A stretch of 64,000 nt of DNA from Telluria mixta. GTDB taxonomy: Bacteria; Pseudomonadota; Gammaproteobacteria; Burkholderiales; Burkholderiaceae_D. The notes below the pieces were generated by a model, which searched no databases, was not told the DNA's origin, and saw only the letters and a list, made by a program, of their open reading frames with translations. The DNA is taken from positions 1,426,001 through 1,490,000 of the forward strand of contig NZ_CP119520.1 in assembly GCF_029223865.1 (NCBI RefSeq). The letters are read 5' to 3'. Below, in pieces: positions 52,073-61,953 of this stretch; position 1 is the first letter of the stretch, and each line of letters begins with the position of its first letter. The translations under genes and the position numbers were made by a program.

Positions 52073-53748
52073 CTAGATGACGACGCCCGCCTCGGGCACC
52101 GGCCGGAAGCGCGGCAGGACGACGCGGAAGCGGGTGCCCACGCCCACTTCGCTGTGCACCTCGAAGCGGCCGCCGTGCTTCTGCACGATCCCGTACGACA
52201 GCGACAGGCCGAGGCCGGTGCCTTTACCCACCGGCTTGGTCGTGAAGAAGGGCTCGAAGATGCGCCCCAGCCGGTCCTCGGGGATGCCGGTGCCGGTGTC
52301 CTCCACTTCGATCCACACGTGCTTCTCGTCGTGGGCCGTGCGCAGGGTGATGCGGCCGTGCTTCTCGATCGCATGCGCCGCATTGACCAGCAGGTTCATG
52401 AAGACCTGGTTCAGTTGCGACGGGTAGCACTCGATCTGCGGGATGCTTCCGTACTCCTTGGTCACCTCGGCCTTGTACTTGATCTCGTTCCAGACCACGT
52501 TCAAGGTGCTGTTCAGGCCCGCTTCGAGGTCGGCGTACTGCAGGTCGCCGCCGTCGACGTGCGAGAAATCCTTCATGTCCTGCACGATGCGGCGCACACG
52601 GTCGATGCCGTCGAGCGATTCGCGCAGCAGCGGCTCCAGGTCCTCGCGCAGGTACTCGGCGTCGACTTCGTCCTTCACCCGTGCGATGTCGGCACGGTCT
52701 TCGGGGCTGAACGATCCTTCCAGCGCCGCGTAGCTGTCGAGCAGCCGGAGCATGCCTTGCGCATATCGCTGCAGGCTGCCCAGGTTCGAATTGACGAAGC
52801 CGATCGGATTGTTGATCTCGTGCGCGACGCCGGCCGCCAGCACGCCGATCGACGCCATCTTCTCCGACTGCAGCAGCTGGCTCTGGGCCTCGCCCAGCTT
52901 CTTGATCAGCTCCGCCTGGCGCGCCTTTTCCTTTTCCAGGGTCGCATTCGCTTCCTGCAGGTCGCGGGTGCGTTCGCGCACCTTCGATTCGAGCTGGTCG
53001 CGCGACTCGCGCAGCGCTTCCTCGGCCCGGTGGCGCTCGGTGACGTCGGTGTAGCCGAACACCCGCCCGATGATGCGCTCGCCCAGGAACTGGGGCGCGA
53101 GCGGCATTCGAAGAAGCGGCCGTTCGTCAGGCGGAACAGGTCCTGGGTCTCGGTCGTATCGGCCACCTGCCGCAGCCGGGTGCGGATCAGGTCGCCCTGC
53201 TCCACCTGGCCCGCGATGTATTCGATGATGCCGTCGTCGTCGCCCGCCTCCAGCAGCGCGGCCGGGATGCCCCACATCGCCGAGAACAGCCGGTTCATGC
53301 TCGTGATCTTGCCATGCCAGTCGATCACGAGGATGCCGTCCGCGGTGGATTCCAGCGTCGTGCGCAACTGGGCCAGGGTCTGTTCGAGCAGGGCCTCGAC
53401 CTGGCGCTCATGGCGGCAGTCCTGCGCGCGCACGAGCAGCAGCGGGCGGTCGCCTTCGTGGATCACGCGCACGGACTTCATCACCGTCAGCATCGACGCA
53501 TCGGCGCGCAGGTACTCGCCTTCCTGCGCCTCGACGTCGAGATACTGGCCGCCGCGCACGTCCTCCCAATAGAACACGTCCTGCAGCGAGCTTTCGATGT
53601 CGGTGATGACCATGTCGCGCAACTGCGCGGCCGCGTAACCGAGCGTCTGTTCGACCATGCGGTTGGCGACGAGGATGCGCAGGTCGGCCGGATCGACCAG
53701 CATCATCATGTGCGGACTGTGGTCGACCATCTGCTGGTGCAGGTTCAT
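52073..53748 (-). pseudogene. PAS-domain sensor histidine kinase with one apparent -1 frameshift
   Basis: Soluble histidine kinase of about 558 residues after correction. It starts MNLHQQMVDHSPHMMMLV at 53748, overlapping the HD-GYP stop (ATGA). Two PAS domains occupy about 1-105 and 115-235. In the second, after [14 protein letters not shown], one base is missing from the C run at 53092-53095; the next frame continues [21 protein letters not shown] coiled coil follows, then the phospho-acceptor [11 protein letters not shown], the N box [15 protein letters not shown] and the ATP-lid motifs DTGTGIPE and GTGLGLS. No transmembrane helix or receiver domain is seen. Sequencing error is a likely cause of the shift. 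Confidence 0.85.
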
Positions 53749-55031
53749 GGCTGGCTCCTCCGCGCCGGATCGCCGGCGTCGAAGTAGTAGCTGACGCGCT
53801 TGCGCGGGCTGAGGTAGTTGTAGATGTCCTTGGGCACCTGCGACGGGCGGATCGACTTCACGATGTTCAGGTCCGGCTGCGTATCGAGGTTGACGACGAT
53901 CGCCTCCTCGCGCGGCACGCTGGCCTCGTAGATCATGACCTGCGGCCTGGTCGGCTTGGCGGTGTTGACGTTGACGCACATGCCGACGACGCCGTTGGCC
54001 AGCTGGACGATCGTGCCCGGCGGGTACACGCCGAGGCAGCGGATGAACACCTGCAGCAGCTTCGGGTCGAACCGGCTGCGCATCTTGGCGAACATCAGCG
54101 ACAGGGCCTCGTGCGGCGTGAGCGATTCGGCCGGATTGCGCGGATTGCACAATTCGTCGTAATGGTTCGCGATCGCGACGATACGCGCGAGGATGTTGAT
54201 CGCCTCCCCCTGCAGGTGGCGCGGATAGCCGCTGCCGTCGAACATCTCGTGGTGGTCGCGGATGATGGCCAGCGCCGGTGCCGCGAGGCCCAGCTTCTGG
54301 GCGATCTCGAAACCGCCGTGGCTGTGCGTTTCGACCAGCGCCTGCTCGGCGTGGTTATACGCATCGAGCTTGTTCAGCACCTTGTCGGGAATATTCTTCG
54401 TCCCGACGTCGTGGAACAGCGCGCCCATGCCCAGCACGCTCGCCACCTCGTGCGGCAGCTTGATGTCGCGCGCGATCATCATCGACAGCATCGTGACGTT
54501 GAGCGAGTGGACATAGATTTCCTCGCCGCCCAGCTTGTCGCCCATCAGGTTGATCGCCAGCTCGGGCGCGGACAGGATCGAATCCGTGATCTGGCCGATC
54601 AGCTTGCCGGCCACGCGGACCGTCTCGGCCGGCTGGGAAAACAGGTTGCGGTCGATGTCGCGGATGGCACGCGCCGTGTTCACGAACGCCTGCTCGACAC
54701 GCGCCGCGTTCTCGCGCTGTTCGCGGATGCGTTCCATCATCTCCCGTTTCGCCGCCATGACCGGCGACTCGGCACGCGACTCCGGCGACACCGCTGCCGG
54801 GACGGGCTGCGCCGGCGCGGACGCCGCTGCCGCCGTGGGCACCGGCACGTCGCTGAGCGCGGGATCGACGCGGACCGTGGCCAGGCCCAGGCCGCGCAGG
54901 ATGCGCAGCTGGTCCTCGGTCTTGACCTTGAAATGGCTGAACGCGAACGGATGCTGGAACCATTTCAGGTCCAGGTAGACATACAGGCCGATCTGGACCT
55001 GGTCGATTGGGATGGTGACTGTATCGGCCAT
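53745..55031 (-). CDS. HD-GYP domain protein, probable cyclic-di-GMP phosphodiesterase
   Basis: This 428-residue protein has an N-terminal DUF3391 domain (about 1-60, IPIDQVQIGLYVYLDLKWF), an Ala/Pro linker (65-90), a coiled stretch and an HD-GYP domain (about 145-345). Metal residues are visible in YVHSLNV, FHDVGT, HSHGGFEIAQ and DHHEMFDGSGYP. The usual lysine of HDxGK is threonine here (HDVGTKNIP). It is followed by the histidine kinase gene with a four-base overlap. Such proteins hydrolyse cyclic-di-GMP to GMP. The altered HD motif leaves activity uncertain. Confidence 0.9.
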   Translation of the reverse strand: MADTVTIPIDQVQIGLYVYLDLKWFQHPFAFSHFKVKTEDQLRILRGLGLATVRVDPALSDVPVPTAAAASAPAQPVPAAVSPESRAESPVMAAKREMMERIREQRENAARVEQAFVNTARAIRDIDRNLFSQPAETVRVAGKLIGQITDSILSAPELAINLMGDKLGGEEIYVHSLNVTMLSMMIARDIKLPHEVASVLGMGALFHDVGTKNIPDKVLNKLDAYNHAEQALVETHSHGGFEIAQKLGLAAPALAIIRDHHEMFDGSGYPRHLQGEAINILARIVAIANHYDELCNPRNPAESLTPHEALSLMFAKMRSRFDPKLLQVFIRCLGVYPPGTIVQLANGVVGMCVNVNTAKPTRPQVMIYEASVPREEAIVVNLDTQPDLNIVKSIRPSQVPKDIYNYLSPRKRVSYYFDAGDPARRSQP

Positions 55032-55140
55032 GAATATGCGCCTCCTTCAAGACCGAAAGTATCAATTCCCAGCCATTTCGGTCAAGAAACATTTGTTGCC
55101 ATGTGGAATTGATGACACAATCCCGGCGGCGCCGCCACAA

Positions 55141-56817
55141 TCAGGCCCCCGTCACCACCCGGTTGCGGCCCTGCTGCTTGGCACGGTACAGCGCCTTGTC
55201 GGCCGCCCAGAACAGCGCCTCGGCATCCTGGGCATGGGCCGGATAAGCCGCGACGCCGAACGACGCCGTCACGCGTTCCGGTCCCTCGCCCTGGGGATGC
55301 GGCGCGATGGCGGCCAGCGCGATGCGGATCGCCTCCGCGCGCGTGCCCGCGTCCGCCGCCGCGCATTCCGGAAGCAAGAGTACCATCTCCTCGCCGCCGT
55401 AGCGGCACGCGATGTCGCCTTCGCGGATGCCCAGACGGAGCTGTTGCGCGATGGTGCGCAGCACGGCGTCGCCGACGGCGTGGCCGTAGTCGTCGTTGAC
55501 ACGTTTGAAATGGTCGATGTCGACCAGCACGAGACTGACGGGCACGTTCTTGCGGCGCGCCCGGGCCAGTTCGCGTTTCAGCGCGGCGTCGAAATGGCGC
55601 CGGTTGAACAGGCCCGTGAGCGGATCGAGCACCGACTGGCGGCGCAGCGATTCGCGCAGGCGCGCATTGCCCAGCGCCAGCGCGAGCTGCTCGGCGACCG
55701 TCACCGCGAGGCGCTCCTGTTCTTCGTAGTCCGCCCCGGCGGCGAGGCCCTCGAGGTGCAGCATGCCGACCAGTTCATCGTGCGTCACGAGCGGAACGCA
55801 CAGGCGCCCGGAGGCCTCATCCGCCGGCTTGCGGTAGTGTGCGCACGGCAGGTCGTTGGGGCCCGCCGTGCGGTAGCGTGCCCCATGGCGCAGCGACCAG
55901 CACGACTCGATCCCGATCTCGGGCGGCTGTTCGGACGGCGTGCCCCATTGCGTATGCAGGTCCAGCATGTGGTCGTCCTCGTCGCGCAGCAGGAACAGCG
56001 TGCCGGACACGCCGGGCAAGAGTTTCGGCAGCGAGCGCGCGATCACGGGTGCCGCGTCGGGGACCGACGGCACGGCCTCCACGGCGCGCAGCAGTTCGGC
56101 GACCTGCTTCAGTTCGCGGTTGTGGCGCGTCGTCAGGGCGACGGCCTCCGCGAGCTGGCCGGCCTGCGCTTCCAGCTGCCCGGCGATGACGCGGCGCGCG
56201 CGCAGCATGCGCATCACGATCAGCAGGAGCGCCCCCAGCACCAGGATATCGAAGACGGTGGCGGCGACGCTCACGACGAACGACCGGTTCGAACGGGCCA
56301 GCAGGTCGGCCTGCAGAGCGTCGTGCCGCACCCTGCTCCGCGCATCCTCTTCGGCGACCAGGCGGCGCAGGTCGTCCATGTACTGCTTGCCGCGCAGGGT
56401 GCTGACGGCGCGCTCCGTCGCGTCGAACCCCGCACGGCGGCGGAGCTGGATGATCTCCTCGACTTCGGCCAGCTTCAGTTCGGCCAAGCGCGCGATGCGC
56501 CACGCGGTGGCGCGCTCGGCATCCGTGCGCGCCTTGTCCTTCGCGTCGCGCAGCGCCGCGGGCAGCGTGCCCCGGATCCGTTCGTACGGTTCGAGGAAAA
56601 CATCGTTGCCGGTGATGACGAAGCCGCGCTGCGCCGTCTCGGCGTCGCGCATGGCGGTCAGGATGTCATCGAGGCGCTGCTGCGCGAGCAGTTCGGCGCG
56701 CGATTGCGCCAGCAGATCGTTGACGGAGCGGTTCAGCCAGAACGGCACCGCCGCGATCAGGACCATGACGATGAAGACGGCCAGGGCGACGAACTTCAGA
56801 TGTCTTGCGCTGCGCAT
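55141..56817 (-). CDS. CHASE3-GAF-GGDEF diguanylate cyclase
   Basis: This 558-residue membrane sensor has an N-terminal helix (about 8-30), a CHASE3 periplasmic domain (about 35-180, LDDILTAMRDAETAQRGFVI), a second helix (about 185-205), a coiled coil, a GAF domain (about 240-395) and a GGDEF domain (about 400-555). The active-site motif is GGEEM rather than GGDEF or GGEEF. The inhibitory RxxD site is present five residues before it (REGD). It is on the same strand as the HD-GYP gene, 109 bases upstream of it, so synthesis and breakdown of cyclic-di-GMP are encoded side by side. Confidence 0.9.
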   Translation of the reverse strand: MRSARHLKFVALAVFIVMVLIAAVPFWLNRSVNDLLAQSRAELLAQQRLDDILTAMRDAETAQRGFVITGNDVFLEPYERIRGTLPAALRDAKDKARTDAERATAWRIARLAELKLAEVEEIIQLRRRAGFDATERAVSTLRGKQYMDDLRRLVAEEDARSRVRHDALQADLLARSNRSFVVSVAATVFDILVLGALLLIVMRMLRARRVIAGQLEAQAGQLAEAVALTTRHNRELKQVAELLRAVEAVPSVPDAAPVIARSLPKLLPGVSGTLFLLRDEDDHMLDLHTQWGTPSEQPPEIGIESCWSLRHGARYRTAGPNDLPCAHYRKPADEASGRLCVPLVTHDELVGMLHLEGLAAGADYEEQERLAVTVAEQLALALGNARLRESLRRQSVLDPLTGLFNRRHFDAALKRELARARRKNVPVSLVLVDIDHFKRVNDDYGHAVGDAVLRTIAQQLRLGIREGDIACRYGGEEMVLLLPECAAADAGTRAEAIRIALAAIAPHPQGEGPERVTASFGVAAYPAHAQDAEALFWAADKALYRAKQQGRNRVVTGA

Positions 56818-56900
56818 GCGGGGGTGATCGGGACTCGGTTGCTATAAGGCAAGGCAAAATAGCACAGTTTCCGCCGCGCACGGTTGAAATGGACGATTGT

Positions 56901-57353
56901 TTACTTGTCGCCCACGTGACGGGGTAATTGCAGGATCGCTTCCGCGTTCGACGCAGAGAAGCACCGATCTGCCGCTTCCAACAACGGCAGCCATGCATAT
57001 TGCAAGTGCTCGCGCGGCGCGAGGGTGATCGGGATGTCGCGCGGGACGCAGACGGAGAACACGTGTTCCGTGTTGTGGGTGACGCCGGGCGCGTAGCGGT
57101 GGCGCCAGGTCTGGTAGATCTCGTAGATGTTCGACAGATGCCAGTCGACGAGGACGATCTTGTCGCCGTCGGCGACAATGCCCGTTTCCTCGAACAGTTC
57201 GCGCGTGGCCGTTTCCAGCAGCGGTTCGTCGGGATGGTCGAGGGACCCGGTGACGGATTGCCAGAAGCCGGGTCGGTCGGCGCGTTCGATCAGGAGCACG
57301 TCCAGGTCGGCGGTGTGGATAACGACAAGGACCGATTGGGGAATCTTATGCAA
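56901..57353 (-). CDS. nudB: Dihydroneopterin triphosphate diphosphatase (Nudix), TTG start
   Basis: Removes pyrophosphate from dihydroneopterin triphosphate in folate synthesis. The product is 150 residues. It reads IPQSVLVVIHTADLDVLLIE near the start, with the Nudix box GSLDHPDEPLLETATRELFEETGI-like block intact (G..E..REL.EETG). No ATG is available: the first codon consistent with the family is TTG at 57353, directly after the stop of the upstream HNH gene, with AGGA about nine bases before it inside that gene. Related genomes usually have nudB right behind aspS. The inserted gene therefore seems to have replaced its native leader. Confidence 0.88.
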   Translation of the reverse strand: MHKIPQSVLVVIHTADLDVLLIERADRPGFWQSVTGSLDHPDEPLLETATRELFEETGIVADGDKIVLVDWHLSNIYEIYQTWRHRYAPGVTHNTEHVFSVCVPRDIPITLAPREHLQYAWLPLLEAADRCFSASNAEAILQLPRHVGDK

Positions 57354-58901
57354 TTAATTTATCCTAACAGGATTGACATGTACTATACATTCATCGTTCG
57401 GGATAAATTCTACATCAACCTGTCCAGATTGATTCTCAACAATTTTTACGGCCTTCATAGCCGAATAGTCGAGAAGAATTAGTGGAAGCGCGAATTGACT
57501 ACCAAAAATATTTATCAGCGACCCAAATTGTTGCTGCAATTGAAGTGGAGCATATTCACCAAGAATCTTCTCCCTATAGTCAGCTGCCCCTGAGGGGAGT
57601 GCTTCGAATGTTACCGTTATTCCCCCTACCTTCCTTCCTTTCCGCTTTGGCAGCTCGACAAACACATTATAAAGATATTCGATTTCCTTTATCTGATCGC
57701 CTGAGATTCGCAAACCGTCGACAAAGTTTACATCTACGCCAAGAAATTTCAACACGCCCCTCGCATTGCGTATATATCGTAGCATCGCAAATATTGACTG
57801 AGCATCTGACGCTTTTATAAATTCCGCGCTCTCGCCTTTTATTACCTCATCCCCATCCACCTCAAGTATTACCCGAACAGGAGCTCCGCTTGCAGCAGCC
57901 TCATAGAATTTATATATTCGAGAAAAAAATGGAAGCTGAGATAGCAGCTTACCACTCCACAGCGAATAATGATGCTCCAATGTTACCGTAGATTTTTTCC
58001 TTGTATCCTGAGTAAAGTCTACGGTCATCTTAAACGTAAGGTAACCTTCAAATGTGTCACCAACGAACGTTACTGATTTCGCACCACCTATCAAAAATCC
58101 CTTGACGTCGTCGAGCAATACACGTGTCGCGTCGTCATCGCCGATAGACAACTTGCAAACCGCAACCTTCTTCTTTGCAGTTTCAATAACAAGATTGCCA
58201 TTACAGCCGTTATGTAGATCAAAAAGGGGCGAACCTGTTAAGCGTATCGCAGCCGAGTCAATTTCCAGTGCAGTTCCGTGTTCGATTAGGTCAGTGTACT
58301 TCTTTTGAAATTCTTCACCAAAATGTTCGATTACTGTAGCTTGACATATGACATCCTGCCAAGCAGAGAATGTGTAGATTGTTTGACCGGATTTGAATTC
58401 AACATCAACACCAAATCGCGGATCTATCCGCTTTAATTCTTCTGCAGATAATCGACAAATTTCCCCTACGGCGCTAGGTATGCTCTTTTTAGCGATACCC
58501 CCCATAACAACTGCCTTTAAAGCATCGTGTGTTCTTCGCGGTATCGGACTGACTCCCAACTCATCAAGCGCATCCTGCTCAGCCTGCGCTTTCCATGACT
58601 TCAAAAGCCCAACGGTATATTTCGCCTCATCCCTATCGATTAAAGTAGAGCAATTAACGCAGAGCCAAATTGCGTTTAGTATCGATTTGCGTTCATCAGG
58701 AGATTGATTTTCGTCATATCTCGGCCCTCCCTTCGAGGCAGCAGCAATATGAGCCGCAATCCCAATGCAATTTGCGCCCGCTGGAGACAGAGTTGGGCCA
58801 GAAGTGGATACTCTGCATTCAGGATTAGAGCAATGCCCGTTAACTCGCCTCTCGAGTTTCGAGATCACAGGCTTTGGAAAATTGTCTCGCCCAGTCTTCA
58901 T
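57354..58901 (-). CDS. HNH-type zinc-finger nuclease domain fused to a large unknown domain; AT-rich insertion
   Basis: This 515-residue protein is visibly lower in GC than all its neighbours. Residues 1-110 form an HNH-like module: Cys24 and Cys29 in HCSNPECR, His51 in IAAHIAAASKGGPRY, Asn76 in LNAIWLC, and Cys81 and Cys84 in CVNC, then LKSWKAQAEQ. This module occurs as the effector part of several bacterial defence proteins. Residues 110-515 match no family I recognise and look mostly beta-rich with a helical centre. It lies between aspS (behind its terminator) and nudB, and its stop abuts the nudB start. It is probably a horizontally acquired nuclease with a sensor domain. No CD-NTase, helicase or methylase partner is adjacent. 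Confidence 0.8.
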   Translation of the reverse strand: MKTGRDNFPKPVISKLERRVNGHCSNPECRVSTSGPTLSPAGANCIGIAAHIAAASKGGPRYDENQSPDERKSILNAIWLCVNCSTLIDRDEAKYTVGLLKSWKAQAEQDALDELGVSPIPRRTHDALKAVVMGGIAKKSIPSAVGEICRLSAEELKRIDPRFGVDVEFKSGQTIYTFSAWQDVICQATVIEHFGEEFQKKYTDLIEHGTALEIDSAAIRLTGSPLFDLHNGCNGNLVIETAKKKVAVCKLSIGDDDATRVLLDDVKGFLIGGAKSVTFVGDTFEGYLTFKMTVDFTQDTRKKSTVTLEHHYSLWSGKLLSQLPFFSRIYKFYEAAASGAPVRVILEVDGDEVIKGESAEFIKASDAQSIFAMLRYIRNARGVLKFLGVDVNFVDGLRISGDQIKEIEYLYNVFVELPKRKGRKVGGITVTFEALPSGAADYREKILGEYAPLQLQQQFGSLINIFGSQFALPLILLDYSAMKAVKIVENQSGQVDVEFIPNDECIVHVNPVRIN

Positions 58902-58960
58902 CTCATCAAATAAAAACTAAAAATACAAATTACCGAAACTGCAAAGCTAACCACTCAACA

Positions 58961-58997
58961 AAAAAGGGCTCCCGTTAACCCATAACAGGAGCCCTTT
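58961..58997 (-). terminator. Terminator of the fmdB-DUF502-aspS transcript
   Basis: On the minus strand AGGGCTCC pairs with GGAGCCCT (8 bp), extendable by GTTA/TAAC, followed by TTTTTT. It lies 22 bases after the aspS stop and separates aspS transcription from the HNH gene. The other strand has a weaker T run, so it may act in both directions. Confidence 0.85.
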
Positions 58998-59019
58998 ATA
59001 ATTCACGTCTTTGGATTGA

Positions 59020-60822
59020 TTACGCCACTTTCGGCTCGTTACGCAGGCGGATATGCAGCTCTTTCAGCTGCTTCTCGTCGACTTCCGACGGCGCGTTGGT
59101 CAGCAGATCCTGCGCGCGCTGCGTCTTCGGGAACGCGATCACGTCGCGGATCGACTCGGAGCCGGTCATCAGCGTGATCAGGCGGTCCAGGCCGAACGCC
59201 AGGCCGCCGTGCGGCGGGGCGCCGTATTGCAGGGCGTCGAGCAGGAAACCGAACTTCAGCTGCGCTTCTTCCGCATCGATCTTCAGCGCGCGGAACACCT
59301 TGCTCTGGACTTCTTCGCGGTGGATACGGATCGAGCCGCCGCCCAGTTCCCAGCCGTTCAGGACCATGTCGTAGGCCTTGGCGATGCAGGCGCCCGGGTT
59401 CGTCTCGAGCATGTCTTCGTGGCCGTCCTTCGGTGCCGTGAACGGGTGGTGCGTCGCGTTCCAGCGGTCGCCGTCTTCGTCGTACTCGAACATCGGGAAG
59501 TCGATGACCCACAGCGGCGCCCAGACGTCGTCGAACAGGCCGGCCTTCTTGCCGAATTCCGAGTGGCCGATCTTCACGCGCAGCGCGCCCATCGAGTCGT
59601 TCACGACCTTGGCTTTATCGGCACCGAAGAAGATCAGGTCGCCGTCTTCGGCGCCGGTCAGTTCCAGCACCTTGGCCAGGACGTCGTCCGAGATGTTTTT
59701 CACGATCGGCGATTGCAGGCCGTCGCGGCCCTTGGCCTTCTCGTTGACCTTGATGTAGGCGAGGCCCTTGGCGCCGTAGATGCCGACGAATTGCGTGTAC
59801 GCGTCGATTTCCGAACGCGGCATCGAACCGCCCTGCGGCACGCGCAGGCCGATGACGCGGCCGCCCGCCATGTTGGCGGCGTTGTTGAAGACCTTGAATT
59901 CGACGGTCTTCATCAGCTCCGTCAGTTCGGTGAACTGCAGTTTCACGCGCATGTCCGGCTTGTCCGAGCCGTAGGAGCCCATGGCGGTGGCGAAGTCCAT
60001 CACCGGGAACGGATTCGGCAGGTCGATGCCGGCGGCGTTCTTGAAGACCACGCGCATCATGTCTTCGAACAGGTCACGGATTTCCTGCTCGGTCAGGAAC
60101 GACGTTTCGCAGTCGATCTGGGTGAATTCCGGCTGGCGGTCGGCGCGCAGGTCTTCGTCGCGGAAGCACTTGGTGATCTGGTAGTAGCGGTCGAAGTTGG
60201 CGACCATCAGCAGCTGCTTGAACAGCTGCGGCGACTGCGGCAGCGCGAAGAAGTTGCCCGGGTTGACGCGCGACGGCACCAGGTAGTCGCGCGCGCCTTC
60301 CGGCGTGGACTTGGTCAGCATCGGGGTCTCGATGTCGATGAAGCCCAGGTTGTCCAGGTACTTGCGCACTTCCATCGACACCTTGTAGCGCAGTCGCAGG
60401 TTGTGCTGCATCTGCTGGCGGCGCAGGTCGAGCACGCGGTGCGTCAGGCGCGTGGTTTCCGACAGGTTGTCGTCGTCCAGCTGGAACGGGACCGGCACCG
60501 AAGCGTTCAGCACTTCCAGCCTGGTGGTGTTGATCTCGATCTTGCCCGACTTCAGGTTGGCGTTGGCAGTGCCCTCCAGGCGGTTCACGACGGTACCCGT
60601 CACGCGCAGGCAGTACTCGTTGCGCACGTGCTCGGCGACCTTGAAGACCTCCGCATTGTCGGGGTGGCAGACGACCTGCACGAGACCTTCGCGATCGCGC
60701 AGGTCGATGAAGATCACGCCGCCGTGGTCGCGACGACGGTGCACCCAGCCGCACAGGCTGACGGTTTGGCCCAGCAGCTCTTCGGTCACGAGGCCGCAGT
60801 AGTGAGTACGCATGGAGGACAT
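59020..60822 (-). CDS. aspS: Aspartyl-tRNA synthetase
   Basis: Class IIb synthetase of 600 residues, the bacterial type with a GAD insertion. It has an N-terminal OB-fold anticodon domain ([20 protein letters not shown]). Class II motif 2 is [19 protein letters not shown] and motif 3 is [13 protein letters not shown], with the flipping-loop region [11 protein letters not shown]. The C terminus is complete. The start is taken at 60822 ([10 protein letters not shown]); the ATG at 60813 is equally possible. It lies downstream of DUF502 and fmdB in what appears to be one transcript. Confidence 0.96.
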   Translation of the reverse strand: MSSMRTHYCGLVTEELLGQTVSLCGWVHRRRDHGGVIFIDLRDREGLVQVVCHPDNAEVFKVAEHVRNEYCLRVTGTVVNRLEGTANANLKSGKIEINTTRLEVLNASVPVPFQLDDDNLSETTRLTHRVLDLRRQQMQHNLRLRYKVSMEVRKYLDNLGFIDIETPMLTKSTPEGARDYLVPSRVNPGNFFALPQSPQLFKQLLMVANFDRYYQITKCFRDEDLRADRQPEFTQIDCETSFLTEQEIRDLFEDMMRVVFKNAAGIDLPNPFPVMDFATAMGSYGSDKPDMRVKLQFTELTELMKTVEFKVFNNAANMAGGRVIGLRVPQGGSMPRSEIDAYTQFVGIYGAKGLAYIKVNEKAKGRDGLQSPIVKNISDDVLAKVLELTGAEDGDLIFFGADKAKVVNDSMGALRVKIGHSEFGKKAGLFDDVWAPLWVIDFPMFEYDEDGDRWNATHHPFTAPKDGHEDMLETNPGACIAKAYDMVLNGWELGGGSIRIHREEVQSKVFRALKIDAEEAQLKFGFLLDALQYGAPPHGGLAFGLDRLITLMTGSESIRDVIAFPKTQRAQDLLTNAPSEVDEKQLKELHIRLRNEPKVA

Positions 60823-60898
60823 AGTTTTTCGATCCTGGTTGGTTGATTCGGTGGGCCTGCTCTTGGCCGGCCCTGGATTCTTTGCTGCCTTGTTGGTT

Positions 60899-61522
60899 CT
60901 ATTCCGCGGTGGCGGCGGCCTGCGCCTCTGCGACCGCGTCGGCCGGCGCCGCCGGCGCCACGACGCCCATCGAGACGATGTACTTGAGGGCCGCGTCGAC
61001 CGTCATGTCCAGCTCGACGACGCGGCTCCGTTCCATCATCAGGAAAAAGCCGGACGTCGGGTTGGGCGTGGTCGGCACGTACACGCTCACGTACTCGCCC
61101 ACCAGGTGATTCTTGACGTCGCCGCCCGGCACGCCGGTCAGGAAGGCGATCGTGTACGAATTCTCGTGCGGGTACGGGATCAGCACGGCCTTGCGGAACG
61201 CGTTGCCCGAGGACGAGAACAGCGTGTCCGACACCTGCTTGACGCTGCCGTACACCGAATTCACGACGGGGATGCGCTGCAGCAGCCGCTCCCACATGCG
61301 CACGAACCATTTGCCGACCAGGTTATTGGTCAGCACGCCGGTCAGGAACACGATCGCCAGCGTGATGATGGCGCCCAGGCCCGGGATGTAGGTGCGCGGC
61401 TGCCACTCGCTCGGCACGAGTACGAGCGACTGGTCCAGCGTGCTGATCACGAAGTTCAGCACCCAGGCGGTGATCGCCAGGGGAACCAGGACCAGCGCGC
61501 CTGTGATGAAATATTTACGCAT
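60899..61522 (-). CDS. DUF502 membrane protein
   Basis: This 207-residue inner-membrane protein of the DUF502 family has two N-terminal helices (about 5-30 and 50-75: [20 protein letters not shown] and a second around [17 protein letters not shown]), followed by the family core [20 protein letters not shown] and [18 protein letters not shown]. The Ala-rich C-terminal tail is disordered. The ATG at 61522 gives the usual family N terminus; an ATG at 61567 would add 15 polar residues. The fmdB-DUF502-aspS order is conserved in betaproteobacteria. The function is unknown. Confidence 0.9.
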   Translation of the reverse strand: MRKYFITGALVLVPLAITAWVLNFVISTLDQSLVLVPSEWQPRTYIPGLGAIITLAIVFLTGVLTNNLVGKWFVRMWERLLQRIPVVNSVYGSVKQVSDTLFSSSGNAFRKAVLIPYPHENSYTIAFLTGVPGGDVKNHLVGEYVSVYVPTTPNPTSGFFLMMERSRVVELDMTVDAALKYIVSMGVVAPAAPADAVAEAQAAATAE

Positions 61523-61599
61523 CGATTGTCGTGACGGATCTCGTCCGATGATTTGTCGGGTGCTCATTATGCGCCGGCCGCGATGGGCCGGCGCCGCGG

Positions 61600-61920
61600 T
61601 CAGGTACTGCTGCTGTCCTTCGCCGGCGCGGCGGCGGGCGCCGATGCGGGCGACGCGTCGGTGCTGCCCGCGCTGCTTGTGCCGCCCGTGCTACCGTCGG
61701 ACGACGTCGCTGGTGCCGTGCCGGTTGCCGGCGCAGAGCCACCGCGGAAGTCGGTCACGTACCAGCCGGTACCTTTCAACTGGAAACCGGCGGCGGTGAC
61801 TTGCTTCTTGAACGATGACTTGCCGCACGACGGGCAAACGGTCAGAACCGGATCGGAAATCTTTTGCAGCACATCCTTGGCAAAACCGCATTCATCGCAG
61901 CGGTAGGCGTAAATCGGCAT
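61600..61920 (-). CDS. FmdB-family zinc-ribbon protein
   Basis: This 106-residue protein starts MPIYAYRCDECGF at the ATG at 61920, preceded by GGAGTATTCAG. Two CxxC pairs (CDEC, CPSC) form the zinc ribbon of the FmdB/putative regulatory protein family, and QLKGTGWYVTDF is the conserved second block. The C-terminal half is a Ser/Thr/Ala/Pro low-complexity tail. An ATG at 61935 would add five residues. First gene of the aspS transcript. Confidence 0.9.
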   Translation of the reverse strand: MPIYAYRCDECGFAKDVLQKISDPVLTVCPSCGKSSFKKQVTAAGFQLKGTGWYVTDFRGGSAPATGTAPATSSDGSTGGTSSAGSTDASPASAPAAAPAKDSSST

Positions 61921-61953
61921 CTGAATACTCCGCAAAAATCATCAAAACCCTGA

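Noticed and set aside
57354..58901. Assignment of the HNH gene as a CBASS Cap5 effector
   Set aside because: No CD-NTase gene or other CBASS part is adjacent and no SAVED-like motif was recognised in the C-terminal part; only the N-terminal module is similar.
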